A DNA stretch of 64,000 bases from Macrococcoides psychrotolerans. GTDB taxonomy: Bacteria > Bacillota > Bacilli > Staphylococcales > Staphylococcaceae. The position numbers were made by a program, and so were the translations under genes. Positions within the stretch are counted from its first letter, which is position 1, and every line of letters begins with the position of its first letter. This document shows, piece by piece, positions 44,598 through 52,859 of the stretch. The notes beneath the pieces are model-generated. The model was not told the DNA's origin. It did not search any database and was given only the letters and a program-made list of their open reading frames with translations. The DNA lies in the NCBI RefSeq assembly GCF_038095555.1, contig NZ_CP124591.1, positions 868,001 through 932,000 of the forward strand, given 5' to 3'.

Positions 44598-45550
44598 ATG
44601 CGTGTTCTCACGTTCTCCTGCAGCTCGTTTTTACTAATATTAGTTTCGCTAATAATGTAGTGGGGTCGACCCTTTGTCTCATAATAAATCCGACCGATAT
44701 ATTCGCCGATAATGCCAAGGCCAAACAGTTGAACGGAACCGAGAAACAATACCGATGCAATGATTGTGAAATATCCAGGTGACTCTACGCCGTGGCGCAT
44801 AATTTGTATGAAAGTGATCAATATATAGAGTAAGCATAACGTCATAGTGAGTGCGCCAAAATGGAAACAAAGACGTAATGGTTTATTGTTATAGCTAATA
44901 ATACCGTCAATTGCATAGTCAATCAGTCTTTTTGGAGAGAATGAAGACTGTCCTTCAAAACGTTCAATATTTTTAAAGTTTAATGTCTTTTTGCTGAAAC
45001 CTACCCATTCAAATATCCCTTTAGAAAATCGGTTATATTCTTTTAAGGAAAGGATGCTATCAATCACACGTCTTGAGATCAGACGAAAATCACCTTCACC
45101 ATCTGTTAGCTGAATATCAACTGCATTGTTGATAAGCTTGTAAAATAACTGAGTTGGGAATTTCCTGATGACATGCTCTCCTGAACGGTCTCTGCGCATG
45201 ACCACTTGGTCATATCCTTCTTCATAATAATGAATCATCTCCGGTATGCGTTCAGGAGGGTGCTGGAAATCAGCATCTAAAATAACAGCACAGTCTCCAC
45301 GAGCTGCATTGAGTCCGGCGATCATAGCAGACTCTTTACCGAAATTGCGAGAAAAGGAAATGTACCTTATTTGTGGAAAAAGGGTTGCCTGCTCTTTTAT
45401 GATTGATAAAGAATGGTCTTTACTTCCATCATTGACGAGTATGAGTTCATAGTTGTAGTTGTTATTATGCATCACAGCATCAATCTGTTCAGTAAGTAGC
45501 TGAATATTCTTCTCTTCATTATAAATTGGTGCGATGAGTGAAATTAGCAT
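44594..45550 (-). CDS. gtrB: GT2 glycosyltransferase, GtrB/CsbB type
   Basis: It is predicted to attach a sugar from a nucleotide-sugar to undecaprenyl phosphate on the cytoplasmic face. The 318-aa protein has a GT-A domain with PIYNEEKNI, VNDGSKDHS, the metal-binding DADFQHPPE (D92, D94) and GEGDFRLISRR. Two membrane helices follow (about 226-250 and 262-285), then a short basic tail. This is the CsbB/GtrB layout. In B. subtilis and Listeria the corresponding protein uses UDP-GlcNAc, but the sugar cannot be read from sequence. It is the first gene of its operon; ATG follows AAGGAG. Confidence 0.92.
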   Translation of the reverse strand: MLISLIAPIYNEEKNIQLLTEQIDAVMHNNNYNYELILVNDGSKDHSLSIIKEQATLFPQIRYISFSRNFGKESAMIAGLNAARGDCAVILDADFQHPPERIPEMIHYYEEGYDQVVMRRDRSGEHVIRKFPTQLFYKLINNAVDIQLTDGEGDFRLISRRVIDSILSLKEYNRFSKGIFEWVGFSKKTLNFKNIERFEGQSSFSPKRLIDYAIDGIISYNNKPLRLCFHFGALTMTLCLLYILITFIQIMRHGVESPGYFTIIASVLFLGSVQLFGLGIIGEYIGRIYYETKGRPHYIISETNISKNELQENVRTRI

Positions 45551-45569
45551 AAAGACTCCTTAAGTAATG

Positions 45570-45609
45570 TGTTAAAATATTAATTATAAATCATAAAGAT
45601 ATTTTAACA
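45570..45609. promoter_or_regulatory. Inverted repeat over the gtrB promoter
   Basis: Arms TGTTAAAATAT (45570-45580) and ATATTTTAACA (45599-45609) are perfect complements, 18 bp apart. The minus-strand TATAAT of gtrB (45583-45588) lies between them. This may be an operator for gtrB and/or the divergent rbgA. Confidence 0.45.
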
Positions 45610-45672
45610 TACAATGAAGTAAATCGTATTTTGTATGATGATTAAATTAAATAACTGGAAAGAAGTGAAATT

Positions 45673-46545
45673 ATGGCAATACAATGGTTCCCAGGACATA
45701 TGGCAAAGGCAAGGAGAGAAGTTACAGAGCAGCTTAAGCTCGTCGATGTAGTATTTGAGCTTGTTGATGCACGCATCCCTTACTCTTCACGAAACCCTAT
45801 GATTGATGAAGTAATCAAGGATAAACCGCGCGTCGTATTATTAAACAAGATGGATATGGCAAATTTAAATGAAACAAAAAAGTGGATGTCCTATTTTGAG
45901 GAACAGGGCTTTTATCCTGTGCTCATTGATAGCAAAAATGGTAAAAATCTATCCCAAGTAACGAAAGCGGCAGAAATCGTTACTAAAGAAAAGTTTGACC
46001 GCATGAAGCAAAAAGGGTTACGTCCACGTGCAATTCGTGCAATGATTGTCGGCATTCCAAATGTGGGTAAATCAACTTTAATTAATCGCCTTGCAAAGAA
46101 ATCAATCGCAAAGACGGGGAATATGCCAGGGGTTACAAAGAAACAGCAGTGGATTAAGGTTGGAAAGACATTGGAACTATTAGATACACCCGGGATTTTA
46201 TGGCCGAAGTTTGAGGATCAGACTGTCGGCAAAAAATTAAGTTTAACAGGTGCAATTAAAGATAGCATTGTTCATTTAGATGAAGTCGCTATATATGGGA
46301 TTTCGTTTTTGCAGGAAAGAGACCTGAACACATTTAACAAGCACTATAATATTGATGTCACAGCAGATACGCCGTATATTGAAGTATTTGATGCGATCGG
46401 CAGAAGCCGTGGCCTAAAGTTAAAGGGTAATGAAATAGATTATGAATCGGTTGTAGAATTAATTATAAGAGATATACGTAACGAAAAAATAGGAAAATAT
46501 ACATTCGATCATATTTCAATGTCAGAGGTTGATGATGAAGAGTAA
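45673..46545 (+). CDS. rbgA: Ribosome biogenesis GTPase RbgA (YlqF)
   Basis: A late 50S assembly GTPase. The 290-aa protein begins with IQWFPGHMAKARRE and has the permuted GTPase order: LNKMDM (G4) before GIPNVGKSTLINRL (G1), then DTPGILWPK (G3). The C-terminal ANTAR-like helices follow. It is divergent from gtrB across a 122-bp gap, and its end overlaps rnhB by 11 bases. Confidence 0.96.
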   Translation: MAIQWFPGHMAKARREVTEQLKLVDVVFELVDARIPYSSRNPMIDEVIKDKPRVVLLNKMDMANLNETKKWMSYFEEQGFYPVLIDSKNGKNLSQVTKAAEIVTKEKFDRMKQKGLRPRAIRAMIVGIPNVGKSTLINRLAKKSIAKTGNMPGVTKKQQWIKVGKTLELLDTPGILWPKFEDQTVGKKLSLTGAIKDSIVHLDEVAIYGISFLQERDLNTFNKHYNIDVTADTPYIEVFDAIGRSRGLKLKGNEIDYESVVELIIRDIRNEKIGKYTFDHISMSEVDDEE

Positions 46546-47320
46546 TGACTATACCATCGCTTTACTTAAAGAAAAAGTAAGAGAGATGAATCAAACAGAA
46601 CTTATTGATTTTTTTGAAGAAGAGTCGAGAAGTGGTGCGTTAAAAGTAAAGCAGGCGAGAGAAAAACAAGTCGCGCAGGAAACTCAAGCAATAGATGAAT
46701 ATGAACAAATGCTCGAATATGAACGTCGCTATAACGGAAAAGTCGTTTGTGGTATTGATGAAGTCGGGCGTGGTCCATTAGCGGGCCCAGTTATCGCATG
46801 TGCTGTCATCTTAAACGATGGCCATCACTATATTGGTCTAAACGATTCGAAGCAGTTATCAAAGCATAAGAGGGAATCGCTTTATGACGCATTAACACAG
46901 TCGGTTGCATATGCGATAGGAGAAGCAAGTGTGGAGGAAATTGATAAATTCAATATATACGAAGCAACGAAACTTGCGATGCACAGAGCGATAGATAAGT
47001 TACCTGTAAAGCCTGACGTACTACTGATAGATGCGATGAAACTGAATACAGGTTTAATTGAGGAATCAATCATTAAAGGAGACGCTAAAAGTATTTCTAT
47101 CGCTGCAGCAAGTGTTATTGCGAAAGTTTATCGCGATCACCTGATGGAAGAGATTCATAAAGATATTCCTTACTATGATTTTAATCAAAATGCTGGATAT
47201 GGCACTAAAAGACATTTAGAAGGTTTGATGCAGTATGGGATAACAGAGCATCATCGCAAATCATTTGAGCCGATTAAATCAATGATAAAAACAGAAGAAA
47301 ACGCAAAGACAATTACGTAA
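46535..47320 (+). CDS. rnhB: Ribonuclease HII
   Basis: It removes ribonucleotides misincorporated in DNA. The protein of about 261 aa has an N-terminal helical extension (to about 65) and the catalytic domain starting GIDEVGRGPLAGPV, with further acidic residues in LNDSKQLS and LLIDAMKLNTG and the AAASVIAKVYRD helix. Start: AGAGG at 46524-46528 gives 6-bp spacing to ATG 46535; ATG 46532 and TTG 46529 are in frame but too close. Confidence 0.95.
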   Translation: MKSNDYTIALLKEKVREMNQTELIDFFEEESRSGALKVKQAREKQVAQETQAIDEYEQMLEYERRYNGKVVCGIDEVGRGPLAGPVIACAVILNDGHHYIGLNDSKQLSKHKRESLYDALTQSVAYAIGEASVEEIDKFNIYEATKLAMHRAIDKLPVKPDVLLIDAMKLNTGLIEESIIKGDAKSISIAAASVIAKVYRDHLMEEIHKDIPYYDFNQNAGYGTKRHLEGLMQYGITEHHRKSFEPIKSMIKTEENAKTIT

Positions 47321-47344
47321 CTATCGTAATTGTCTGTTTTTTTT
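47307..47344 (+). terminator. Terminator of rbgA-rnhB
   Basis: An 11-bp stem (47307-47317 with 47325-47335) with the rnhB stop codon in the loop, followed by eight T. Confidence 0.9.
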
Positions 47345-47356
47345 AAGCGTTTGCGG

Positions 47357-47385
47357 TTTACAATAGCGCTTTCATTTTTTATAAT
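47357..47385 (+). promoter_or_regulatory. Strong sigma-A promoter of sucCD
   Basis: TTTACA (47357-47362), a 17-bp spacer and a perfect TATAAT (47380-47385), 44 bp before sucC. No catabolite-response element is obvious nearby. Confidence 0.8.
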
Positions 47386-47428
47386 TGGAACGTAAGCTAA
47401 ATTAATGTGCACTATAGGAGGATGGACA

Positions 47429-48598
47429 ATGAATATCCATGAGTATCAAGGGAAAGAGATTTTTCGCTCTATGGGTGTAGCAGTTCCGAACGGTTCTGTT
47501 GCTTATACACCTGAAGAAGCAGTTGAAGTAGCTAAAGGTCTAAAAGAAGGGGTCTACGTCGTTAAAGCTCAAATTCACGCTGGTGGCCGTGGTAAAGCTG
47601 GCGGTGTTAAGATTGCAAAATCTTTAGACGAAGTTGAAAGCTACGCGAAAGAATTAATTGGAAAAGTATTAGTTACGCATCAAACTGGTCCTGAAGGTAA
47701 GGAAGTTAAACGTCTTCTAGTTGAAGAAGGATGCGATATAAAAAAGGAATATTATTTAGGTTTCGTACTAGACCGTGCTACAGACAGTGTAGTATTAATG
47801 GGTTCTGAAGAAGGTGGGACTGAAATTGAAGAGGTAGCTGAAGCGACACCTGAAAAAATCTTTAAAGAAGTGATCGATCCAGTTGTTGGATTAATGCCTT
47901 ATCAAGCACGTCGTCTAGCATTTAACATTAATATTCCGAAAGAATCTGTAAATAAAGCAGTAAAAATTATGCTAGGTCTATATGATGTATTTATGAAGAA
48001 AGATGCTTCAATCATTGAAATTAACCCACTTGTAACAACAGGTGACGGGGAAGTTTTAGCGCTTGACGCTAAAATTAACTTTGATGCAAACGCATTATTC
48101 CGTCAAAAAGACGTTATGGAACTACGTGATTTAGATGAAGAGGATCCAAAGGAAATCGAAGCATCTAAATATGATTTATCATATATCGCTTTAGATGGGA
48201 ATATCGGTTGTATGGTAAACGGTGCCGGTCTTGCGATGGCAACGATGGATACAATTAATCATTTCGGCGGAAATCCGGCGAACTTCCTTGATGTAGGGGG
48301 CGGCGCAACGAAAGAGAAAGTTACTGAAGCATTCAAAATCATTTTAGGTGATGAGAAGGTTGAGGGGATTTTCGTTAATATCTTCGGTGGTATCATGAAG
48401 TGTGATGTAATCGCAGAAGGTGTTGTTGCAGCGGCTAAAGAATTAGAATTAACAATCCCATTAGTGGTACGTTTAGAAGGTACAAATGTGGATCAAGGTA
48501 AAGAAATTCTAGGTAATTCAGGATTAGCAATTACACCAGCAAGCACGATGGCTGAAGGTGCACAAAAAATCGTTGAATTAGTAAAAGAAGCTAAATAG
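47429..48598 (+). CDS. sucC: Succinyl-CoA synthetase, beta subunit
   Basis: With SucD it converts succinyl-CoA to succinate with nucleotide phosphorylation in the citric acid cycle. The 389-aa protein begins MNIHEYQGKEIF, has an ATP-grasp domain (VKAQIHAGGRGKAGGV, EINPLVTTGDG, DAKINFD) and a C-terminal CoA-ligase domain (LDVGGGATKEKV, NIFGGIMKCDV). The ATG at 47429 follows AGGAGGATGG; an in-frame ATG 24 bases upstream precedes that site. Confidence 0.97.
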   Translation: MNIHEYQGKEIFRSMGVAVPNGSVAYTPEEAVEVAKGLKEGVYVVKAQIHAGGRGKAGGVKIAKSLDEVESYAKELIGKVLVTHQTGPEGKEVKRLLVEEGCDIKKEYYLGFVLDRATDSVVLMGSEEGGTEIEEVAEATPEKIFKEVIDPVVGLMPYQARRLAFNINIPKESVNKAVKIMLGLYDVFMKKDASIIEINPLVTTGDGEVLALDAKINFDANALFRQKDVMELRDLDEEDPKEIEASKYDLSYIALDGNIGCMVNGAGLAMATMDTINHFGGNPANFLDVGGGATKEKVTEAFKIILGDEKVEGIFVNIFGGIMKCDVIAEGVVAAAKELELTIPLVVRLEGTNVDQGKEILGNSGLAITPASTMAEGAQKIVELVKEAK

Positions 48599-48613
48599 GA
48601 AGCGGGGATAATC

Positions 48614-49522
48614 GTGGGAGTATTTATTGATAAAGATACAAAAGTAATCGTACAAGGAATTACAGGATCAACAGCATTATTTCATACGAAACAAATGATT
48701 GAATATGGTACAAAGATCGTTGCCGGTGTTACACCAGGTAAAGGTGGTATGGAAGTTGAAGGCGTACCGGTATTTAATACCGTTGAAGAAGCAGTAAAAG
48801 CAACAGGTGCTACCGTATCTGTTATATATGTACCAGCACCATTTGCTGCAGATGCAATTGTTGAATGTGTAGATGCTGAATTAGATTTAGCAATCTGTAT
48901 TACAGAACATATTCCAGTATTAGATATGGTTAAAGTGAAACGTTATATGCAAGGTAAGAAAACACGCTTAGTTGGACCGAACTGTCCTGGTGTTATTACT
49001 GCTGATGAGTGTAAAATCGGGATTATGCCAGGATACATTCATAAAAAAGGTCACGTTGGCGTTGTAAGCCGTTCTGGAACATTGACTTATGAAGCAGTGC
49101 ATCAGCTAACACAAGCAGGTATTGGTCAAACAACAGCTGTAGGTATCGGTGGAGATCCTGTAAACGGTACGAACTTCATCGATGCACTAGAAGCGTTTAA
49201 CAATGACCCTGAAACTTTAGCTGTTGTGATGATCGGTGAAATCGGTGGGACAGCTGAAGAAGAAGCTGCTGAATGGGTAAAAGCGAACATGACGAAACCT
49301 GTTGTAGGCTTTATCGGTGGTCAGACTGCACCTCCAGGTAAACGTATGGGACATGCTGGTGCGATTATTTCTGGCGGTAAAGGTACGGCTGAAGAAAAGA
49401 TTAAAACAATGAATGCTTGCGGCATTAAAACTGCAGCGACACCTTCTGAAATTGGTTCTACATTAATCGAACGTATTAAAGAAGAAGCAGGCTTATACGA
49501 AAAATGTTTAACAGTTAAATAA
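48614..49522 (+). CDS. sucD: Succinyl-CoA synthetase, alpha subunit
   Basis: The 302-aa CoA-binding and catalytic subunit. It has the Rossmann segment VQGITGSTALFHTKQM, VGPNCPGVI and the phosphorylated His247 in MGHAGAIISGGKGTAEEK. Start is GTG at 48614, 15 bp after sucC, preceded by GGAAGCGGGG. It ends at a strong terminator. Confidence 0.97.
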   Translation: MGVFIDKDTKVIVQGITGSTALFHTKQMIEYGTKIVAGVTPGKGGMEVEGVPVFNTVEEAVKATGATVSVIYVPAPFAADAIVECVDAELDLAICITEHIPVLDMVKVKRYMQGKKTRLVGPNCPGVITADECKIGIMPGYIHKKGHVGVVSRSGTLTYEAVHQLTQAGIGQTTAVGIGGDPVNGTNFIDALEAFNNDPETLAVVMIGEIGGTAEEEAAEWVKANMTKPVVGFIGGQTAPPGKRMGHAGAIISGGKGTAEEKIKTMNACGIKTAATPSEIGSTLIERIKEEAGLYEKCLTVK

Positions 49523-49530
49523 AAAAGAAT

Positions 49531-49574
49531 CCGGACGACCTATATATGAGTTATAGGTCGTCCGGTATTTTTTT
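49531..49574 (+). terminator. Terminator of sucCD
   Basis: A perfect 14-bp GC-rich stem (49531-49544 with 49552-49565) and a T-rich tail. Confidence 0.92.
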
Positions 49575-49652
49575 ATTAATATTTACAAATATTAATACTT
49601 AAATGAAATGAAATTAAAGAACACCTATTAGAATAGTAATGAGGTGATAGAT

Positions 49653-50540
49653 ATGAAACGACATCATAAACTTTTAAAACTCATTTATGCAGGTTTCACG
49701 ACTCAGGAGTTACACAAGATATATAATGTTTACCATTCATTTGATTTAAATTTTCTTCAGCTCAAGCCTATATTACGACAAATTTTTAACTGCCATGAGC
49801 GCACGCTGGATAATAAGTTATCAAAATTTCAGAATCTCAAAATCAAAACGCTGTTAGAAGAGCTTGCAAACAAGGAGATCACCCCAATCTATTTTGATTC
49901 AGAAGCGTACCCACAACTACTGCTTGAAATTTATGATTATCCTTTTGTTTTATTCGCAAAAGGCAATATTAATCTTCTTAACTATACGAATGCCTTAGCG
50001 ATTGTAGGGAGCAGAGATGCAACGAATTATACAGCAGATGCCCTGGACCAGATTGTACCGGTACTGATAAAAAATAATATATACATCGTCAGTGGCTTGG
50101 CAAAAGGCGCAGATAATTATGCGCATCTGGCATGTAACTTTTATGGAGGTCATACGATTGGAGTCCTCGCGTATGGTCATGATTTCATCTATCCTGCAGA
50201 GACTACTTTAATAAGAAGGCTGATGGAAAAACATCACATCGTGATAAGTGAATATCCACCGGCTACACCAATACAAAAGTTTAGATTTCCAGAACGTAAT
50301 AGAATTATTAGCGGTCTTGCTCAAGGCATCCTGATCACTGAAGCAAAAGAGAGGAGTGGGAGTTTAATAACGCTGGATCAAGGTTTAGAACAGAATAGGA
50401 ACATCTATTGTCTGCCAGGACCTATCATTCATGAACTTTCAGCAGGATGTAATAAAAGGATCAAAGAAGGTGCAAAGCTTGTTCAATGTGCACAGGATAT
50501 TATAGAAGATTATTTTTTTCCTGATATTTCAAAAAATTAA
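49653..50540 (+). CDS. dprA: DNA-processing protein DprA (Smf)
   Basis: It protects incoming single-stranded DNA and loads RecA during natural transformation. The 295-aa protein has an N-terminal helical domain and the Rossmann-like DprA core: AIVGSRDATNY, VSGLAKGADNYAHLAC, GVLAYGHDFIYPA, SEYPPATPIQKFRFPERNR and ITEAKERSGSLITLDQGLEQ. The ATG at 49653 follows GAGGTGAT; an in-frame GTG at 49644 lies in the Shine-Dalgarno. A 10-2-10 inverted repeat lies 57 bp upstream. Placement between sucD and topA is as in staphylococci. Confidence 0.95.
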   Translation: MKRHHKLLKLIYAGFTTQELHKIYNVYHSFDLNFLQLKPILRQIFNCHERTLDNKLSKFQNLKIKTLLEELANKEITPIYFDSEAYPQLLLEIYDYPFVLFAKGNINLLNYTNALAIVGSRDATNYTADALDQIVPVLIKNNIYIVSGLAKGADNYAHLACNFYGGHTIGVLAYGHDFIYPAETTLIRRLMEKHHIVISEYPPATPIQKFRFPERNRIISGLAQGILITEAKERSGSLITLDQGLEQNRNIYCLPGPIIHELSAGCNKRIKEGAKLVQCAQDIIEDYFFPDISKN

Positions 50541-50561
50541 AACTATATTTATGAGTTTTAT

Positions 50562-50589
50562 TTGACAATCACTTACTTATACGTATATT
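50562..50589 (+). promoter_or_regulatory. Sigma-A promoter of topA
   Basis: A perfect TTGACA (50562-50567), a 16-bp spacer and TATATT (50584-50589), about 43 bp before the topA start. Confidence 0.75.
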
Positions 50590-50631
50590 ATTTATCATTG
50601 AAAACAAATTAAGTAAGAGGGGGATATACAA

Positions 50632-52695
50632 TTGGCAGAAAATCTCGTCATTGTTGAGTCGCCTGCAAAAGCTAAAACCATTGAAAAATATTTAGGGAAG
50701 AAATTTAAAGTGGTCGCATCTATGGGGCATGTACGTGATTTACCGCGTAGCCAGATGGGCGTTGATACTGAAAATGATTTTGAACCAAGATATATAACGA
50801 TTAGAGGAAAAGGGCCTATCGTACAAGATTTAAAAAGACATGCAAAGCGTGCGAAACATGTTTATCTTGCGAGTGACCCGGACCGTGAAGGTGAAGCGAT
50901 TGCCTGGCATTTGGCACATATACTGAATATAGATGAAAAAGCAGAATCCAGAGTTGTATTTAATGAAATTACAAAGGATGCTGTCAAAGAGAGTTTTAAG
51001 CATCCAAGACAAATTGAACAAAATCTTGTTGATGCTCAGCAAGCACGACGTATACTTGACCGTCTCGTAGGTTATAATATTTCTCCGGTATTATGGAAAA
51101 AAGTTAAAAAAGGACTTTCGGCTGGCCGTGTTCAATCTGTGGCACTTAAGCTTATTATTGATCGAGAAGAAGAAATCAATGCGTTTAAACCAGAGGAATA
51201 CTGGACGATTGATGGATTATTTGAATATGATAAAAAACAGTTCAAGGCAAAGTTCTTACATGAGAATAATAAACCTAAGAAATTAAAGCAGGAAGACGAC
51301 GTTAAAGCAATTGTCAAACAACTGAAATCAGATACATTTAAAGTGACAGATGTCACAAAAAAAGAAAAACTCAGAAATCCTGCACAACCCTTTACTACAA
51401 GTTCGCTGCAACAAGAAGCTGCACGTAAGCTTAACTTCAAAGCACGTAAAACAATGATGCTTGCACAACAATTATATGAAGGGATCGACCTTAAGAAACA
51501 AGGTACAGTCGGGCTGATTACATATATGCGTACGGATTCTACTCGTATTTCAGATACTGCAAAGAATGAGGCTGCAAGCTATATTGAAGAACATTACGGT
51601 AAAGAATTCTTGTCTAAACGCAGAAGTAAGAGTGGAGGTGCCCAAGATGCACATGAAGCAGTACGCCCAACATCGGTGATGCGTACGCCTTCTGAGATGA
51701 AAGCGTATCTTTCTAGAGATCAGCTACGCCTATACAAATTGATCTGGGAGCGTTTTATGGCAAGTCAAATGGCTGCAGCAGTCATTGATACGGTCAGTGT
51801 AGACCTTGTTCAGGATAATATTAAATTTAGAGCAAATGGTCAGACAATTAAGTTTAAAGGATTTATGAGCGTGTACATCGAAGGTCAGGATGAAGAGACT
51901 GAAGACGGAGAGAATAAATTGCCGGTGCTGGAAGTGGGTAACACAGTTAAGGCTGTTAATATCGACGAAAATCAGCATTTCACACAACCACCTCCACGCT
52001 ACACTGAAGCACGTCTTGTTAAAACGATGGAAGAAAAAGGTATTGGCAGACCTTCAACTTATGCACCAACCATAGATACGATTCAAAAGCGTAATTATGT
52101 AAAAGTTGACCAGAAGAAATTTTATCCGACGGAGCTTGGCATCATTGTCAACGAGTCTGTTAAAGAATACTTTCCTGAAATTATTGATATTGATTTCACG
52201 GTGAATATGGAGACATTATTGGATAAAATTGCAAGTGGAGATATGGAATGGAAGAAAGTTGTTTCAACATTTTATGGTGATTTTAAAACGCATGTTGAAC
52301 GTGCAGAAGCAGAAATGGAAAAGATTGAAATTAAAGACGAGCCAGCAGGAGAAGATTGTGAGAAATGCGGTTCTCCGATGGTATATAAAATGGGACGTTA
52401 CGGTAAATTTATGGCCTGTTCAAATTTCCCTGACTGCAGAAATACAAAAGCAATCGTCAAAACTATTGGTGTACCATGTCCAAAGTGTAAAGATGGCGAA
52501 GTTGTTGAACGTAAATCTAAGAAAAATAGAATTTTTTATGGCTGCAGTAATTTTCCAGAATGTGATTATATTTCTTGGGATAAACCTATTGCAAGAAATT
52601 GTCCGAAGTGTGACACGCAGCTTGTGGAACGCAAAAAAGGGAAGCAGACACAAGTTGTATGCACGAATTGTGATTATGATGAGAAGCCTCAATAA
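50632..52695 (+). CDS. topA: DNA topoisomerase I
   Basis: A type IA topoisomerase that relaxes negative supercoils. The 687-aa protein has a TOPRIM domain (ESPAKAKTIEKYLG, SDPDREGEAIAWH), the active-site Tyr298 in GLITYMRTDSTR, and three C-terminal four-cysteine zinc ribbons (CEKCG ... CSNFPDC; CPKCK ... CSNFPEC; CPKCD ... CTNC, about 580-685). Start is TTG at 50632, preceded by AGAGGGGG at good spacing; no ATG fits. An apparent 202-aa frame on the same strand at 52229-52837 is a shadow. Confidence 0.96.
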   Translation: MAENLVIVESPAKAKTIEKYLGKKFKVVASMGHVRDLPRSQMGVDTENDFEPRYITIRGKGPIVQDLKRHAKRAKHVYLASDPDREGEAIAWHLAHILNIDEKAESRVVFNEITKDAVKESFKHPRQIEQNLVDAQQARRILDRLVGYNISPVLWKKVKKGLSAGRVQSVALKLIIDREEEINAFKPEEYWTIDGLFEYDKKQFKAKFLHENNKPKKLKQEDDVKAIVKQLKSDTFKVTDVTKKEKLRNPAQPFTTSSLQQEAARKLNFKARKTMMLAQQLYEGIDLKKQGTVGLITYMRTDSTRISDTAKNEAASYIEEHYGKEFLSKRRSKSGGAQDAHEAVRPTSVMRTPSEMKAYLSRDQLRLYKLIWERFMASQMAAAVIDTVSVDLVQDNIKFRANGQTIKFKGFMSVYIEGQDEETEDGENKLPVLEVGNTVKAVNIDENQHFTQPPPRYTEARLVKTMEEKGIGRPSTYAPTIDTIQKRNYVKVDQKKFYPTELGIIVNESVKEYFPEIIDIDFTVNMETLLDKIASGDMEWKKVVSTFYGDFKTHVERAEAEMEKIEIKDEPAGEDCEKCGSPMVYKMGRYGKFMACSNFPDCRNTKAIVKTIGVPCPKCKDGEVVERKSKKNRIFYGCSNFPECDYISWDKPIARNCPKCDTQLVERKKGKQTQVVCTNCDYDEKPQ

Positions 52696-52722
52696 CACAT
52701 CCATAAATAATCATGTTAATCT

Positions 52723-52763
52723 GAGAACAGATTTGAAATATAATCTGTTCTCTATTATTTTTT
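52723..52763 (+). terminator. Terminator of topA
   Basis: An 11-bp stem (52723-52733 with 52742-52752) with an 8-nt loop, then a T-rich tail with T6. Confidence 0.85.
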
Positions 52764-52803
52764 CGATTTTTGTGAAAAATGAATCTGTTTTTAATAATAA
52801 TAG

Positions 52804-52832
52804 TTTATTTCATTACAAAATTGTAATACAAT
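52804..52832 (+). promoter_or_regulatory. Possible trmFO promoter with inverted repeat in the spacer
   Basis: TTTATT (52804-52809), a 17-bp spacer and TACAAT (52827-52832). The spacer contains ATTACAA (52812-52818), two bases, and TTGTAAT (52821-52827). Confidence 0.4.
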
Positions 52833-52859
52833 CATGAAGGATATTCAGGAGGAGATACT

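Noticed and set aside
52229..52837. A 202-codon open frame on the plus strand within and beyond topA.
   Set aside because: It is an out-of-frame shadow of topA running into the terminator; the product has no recognisable domain and topA is intact.
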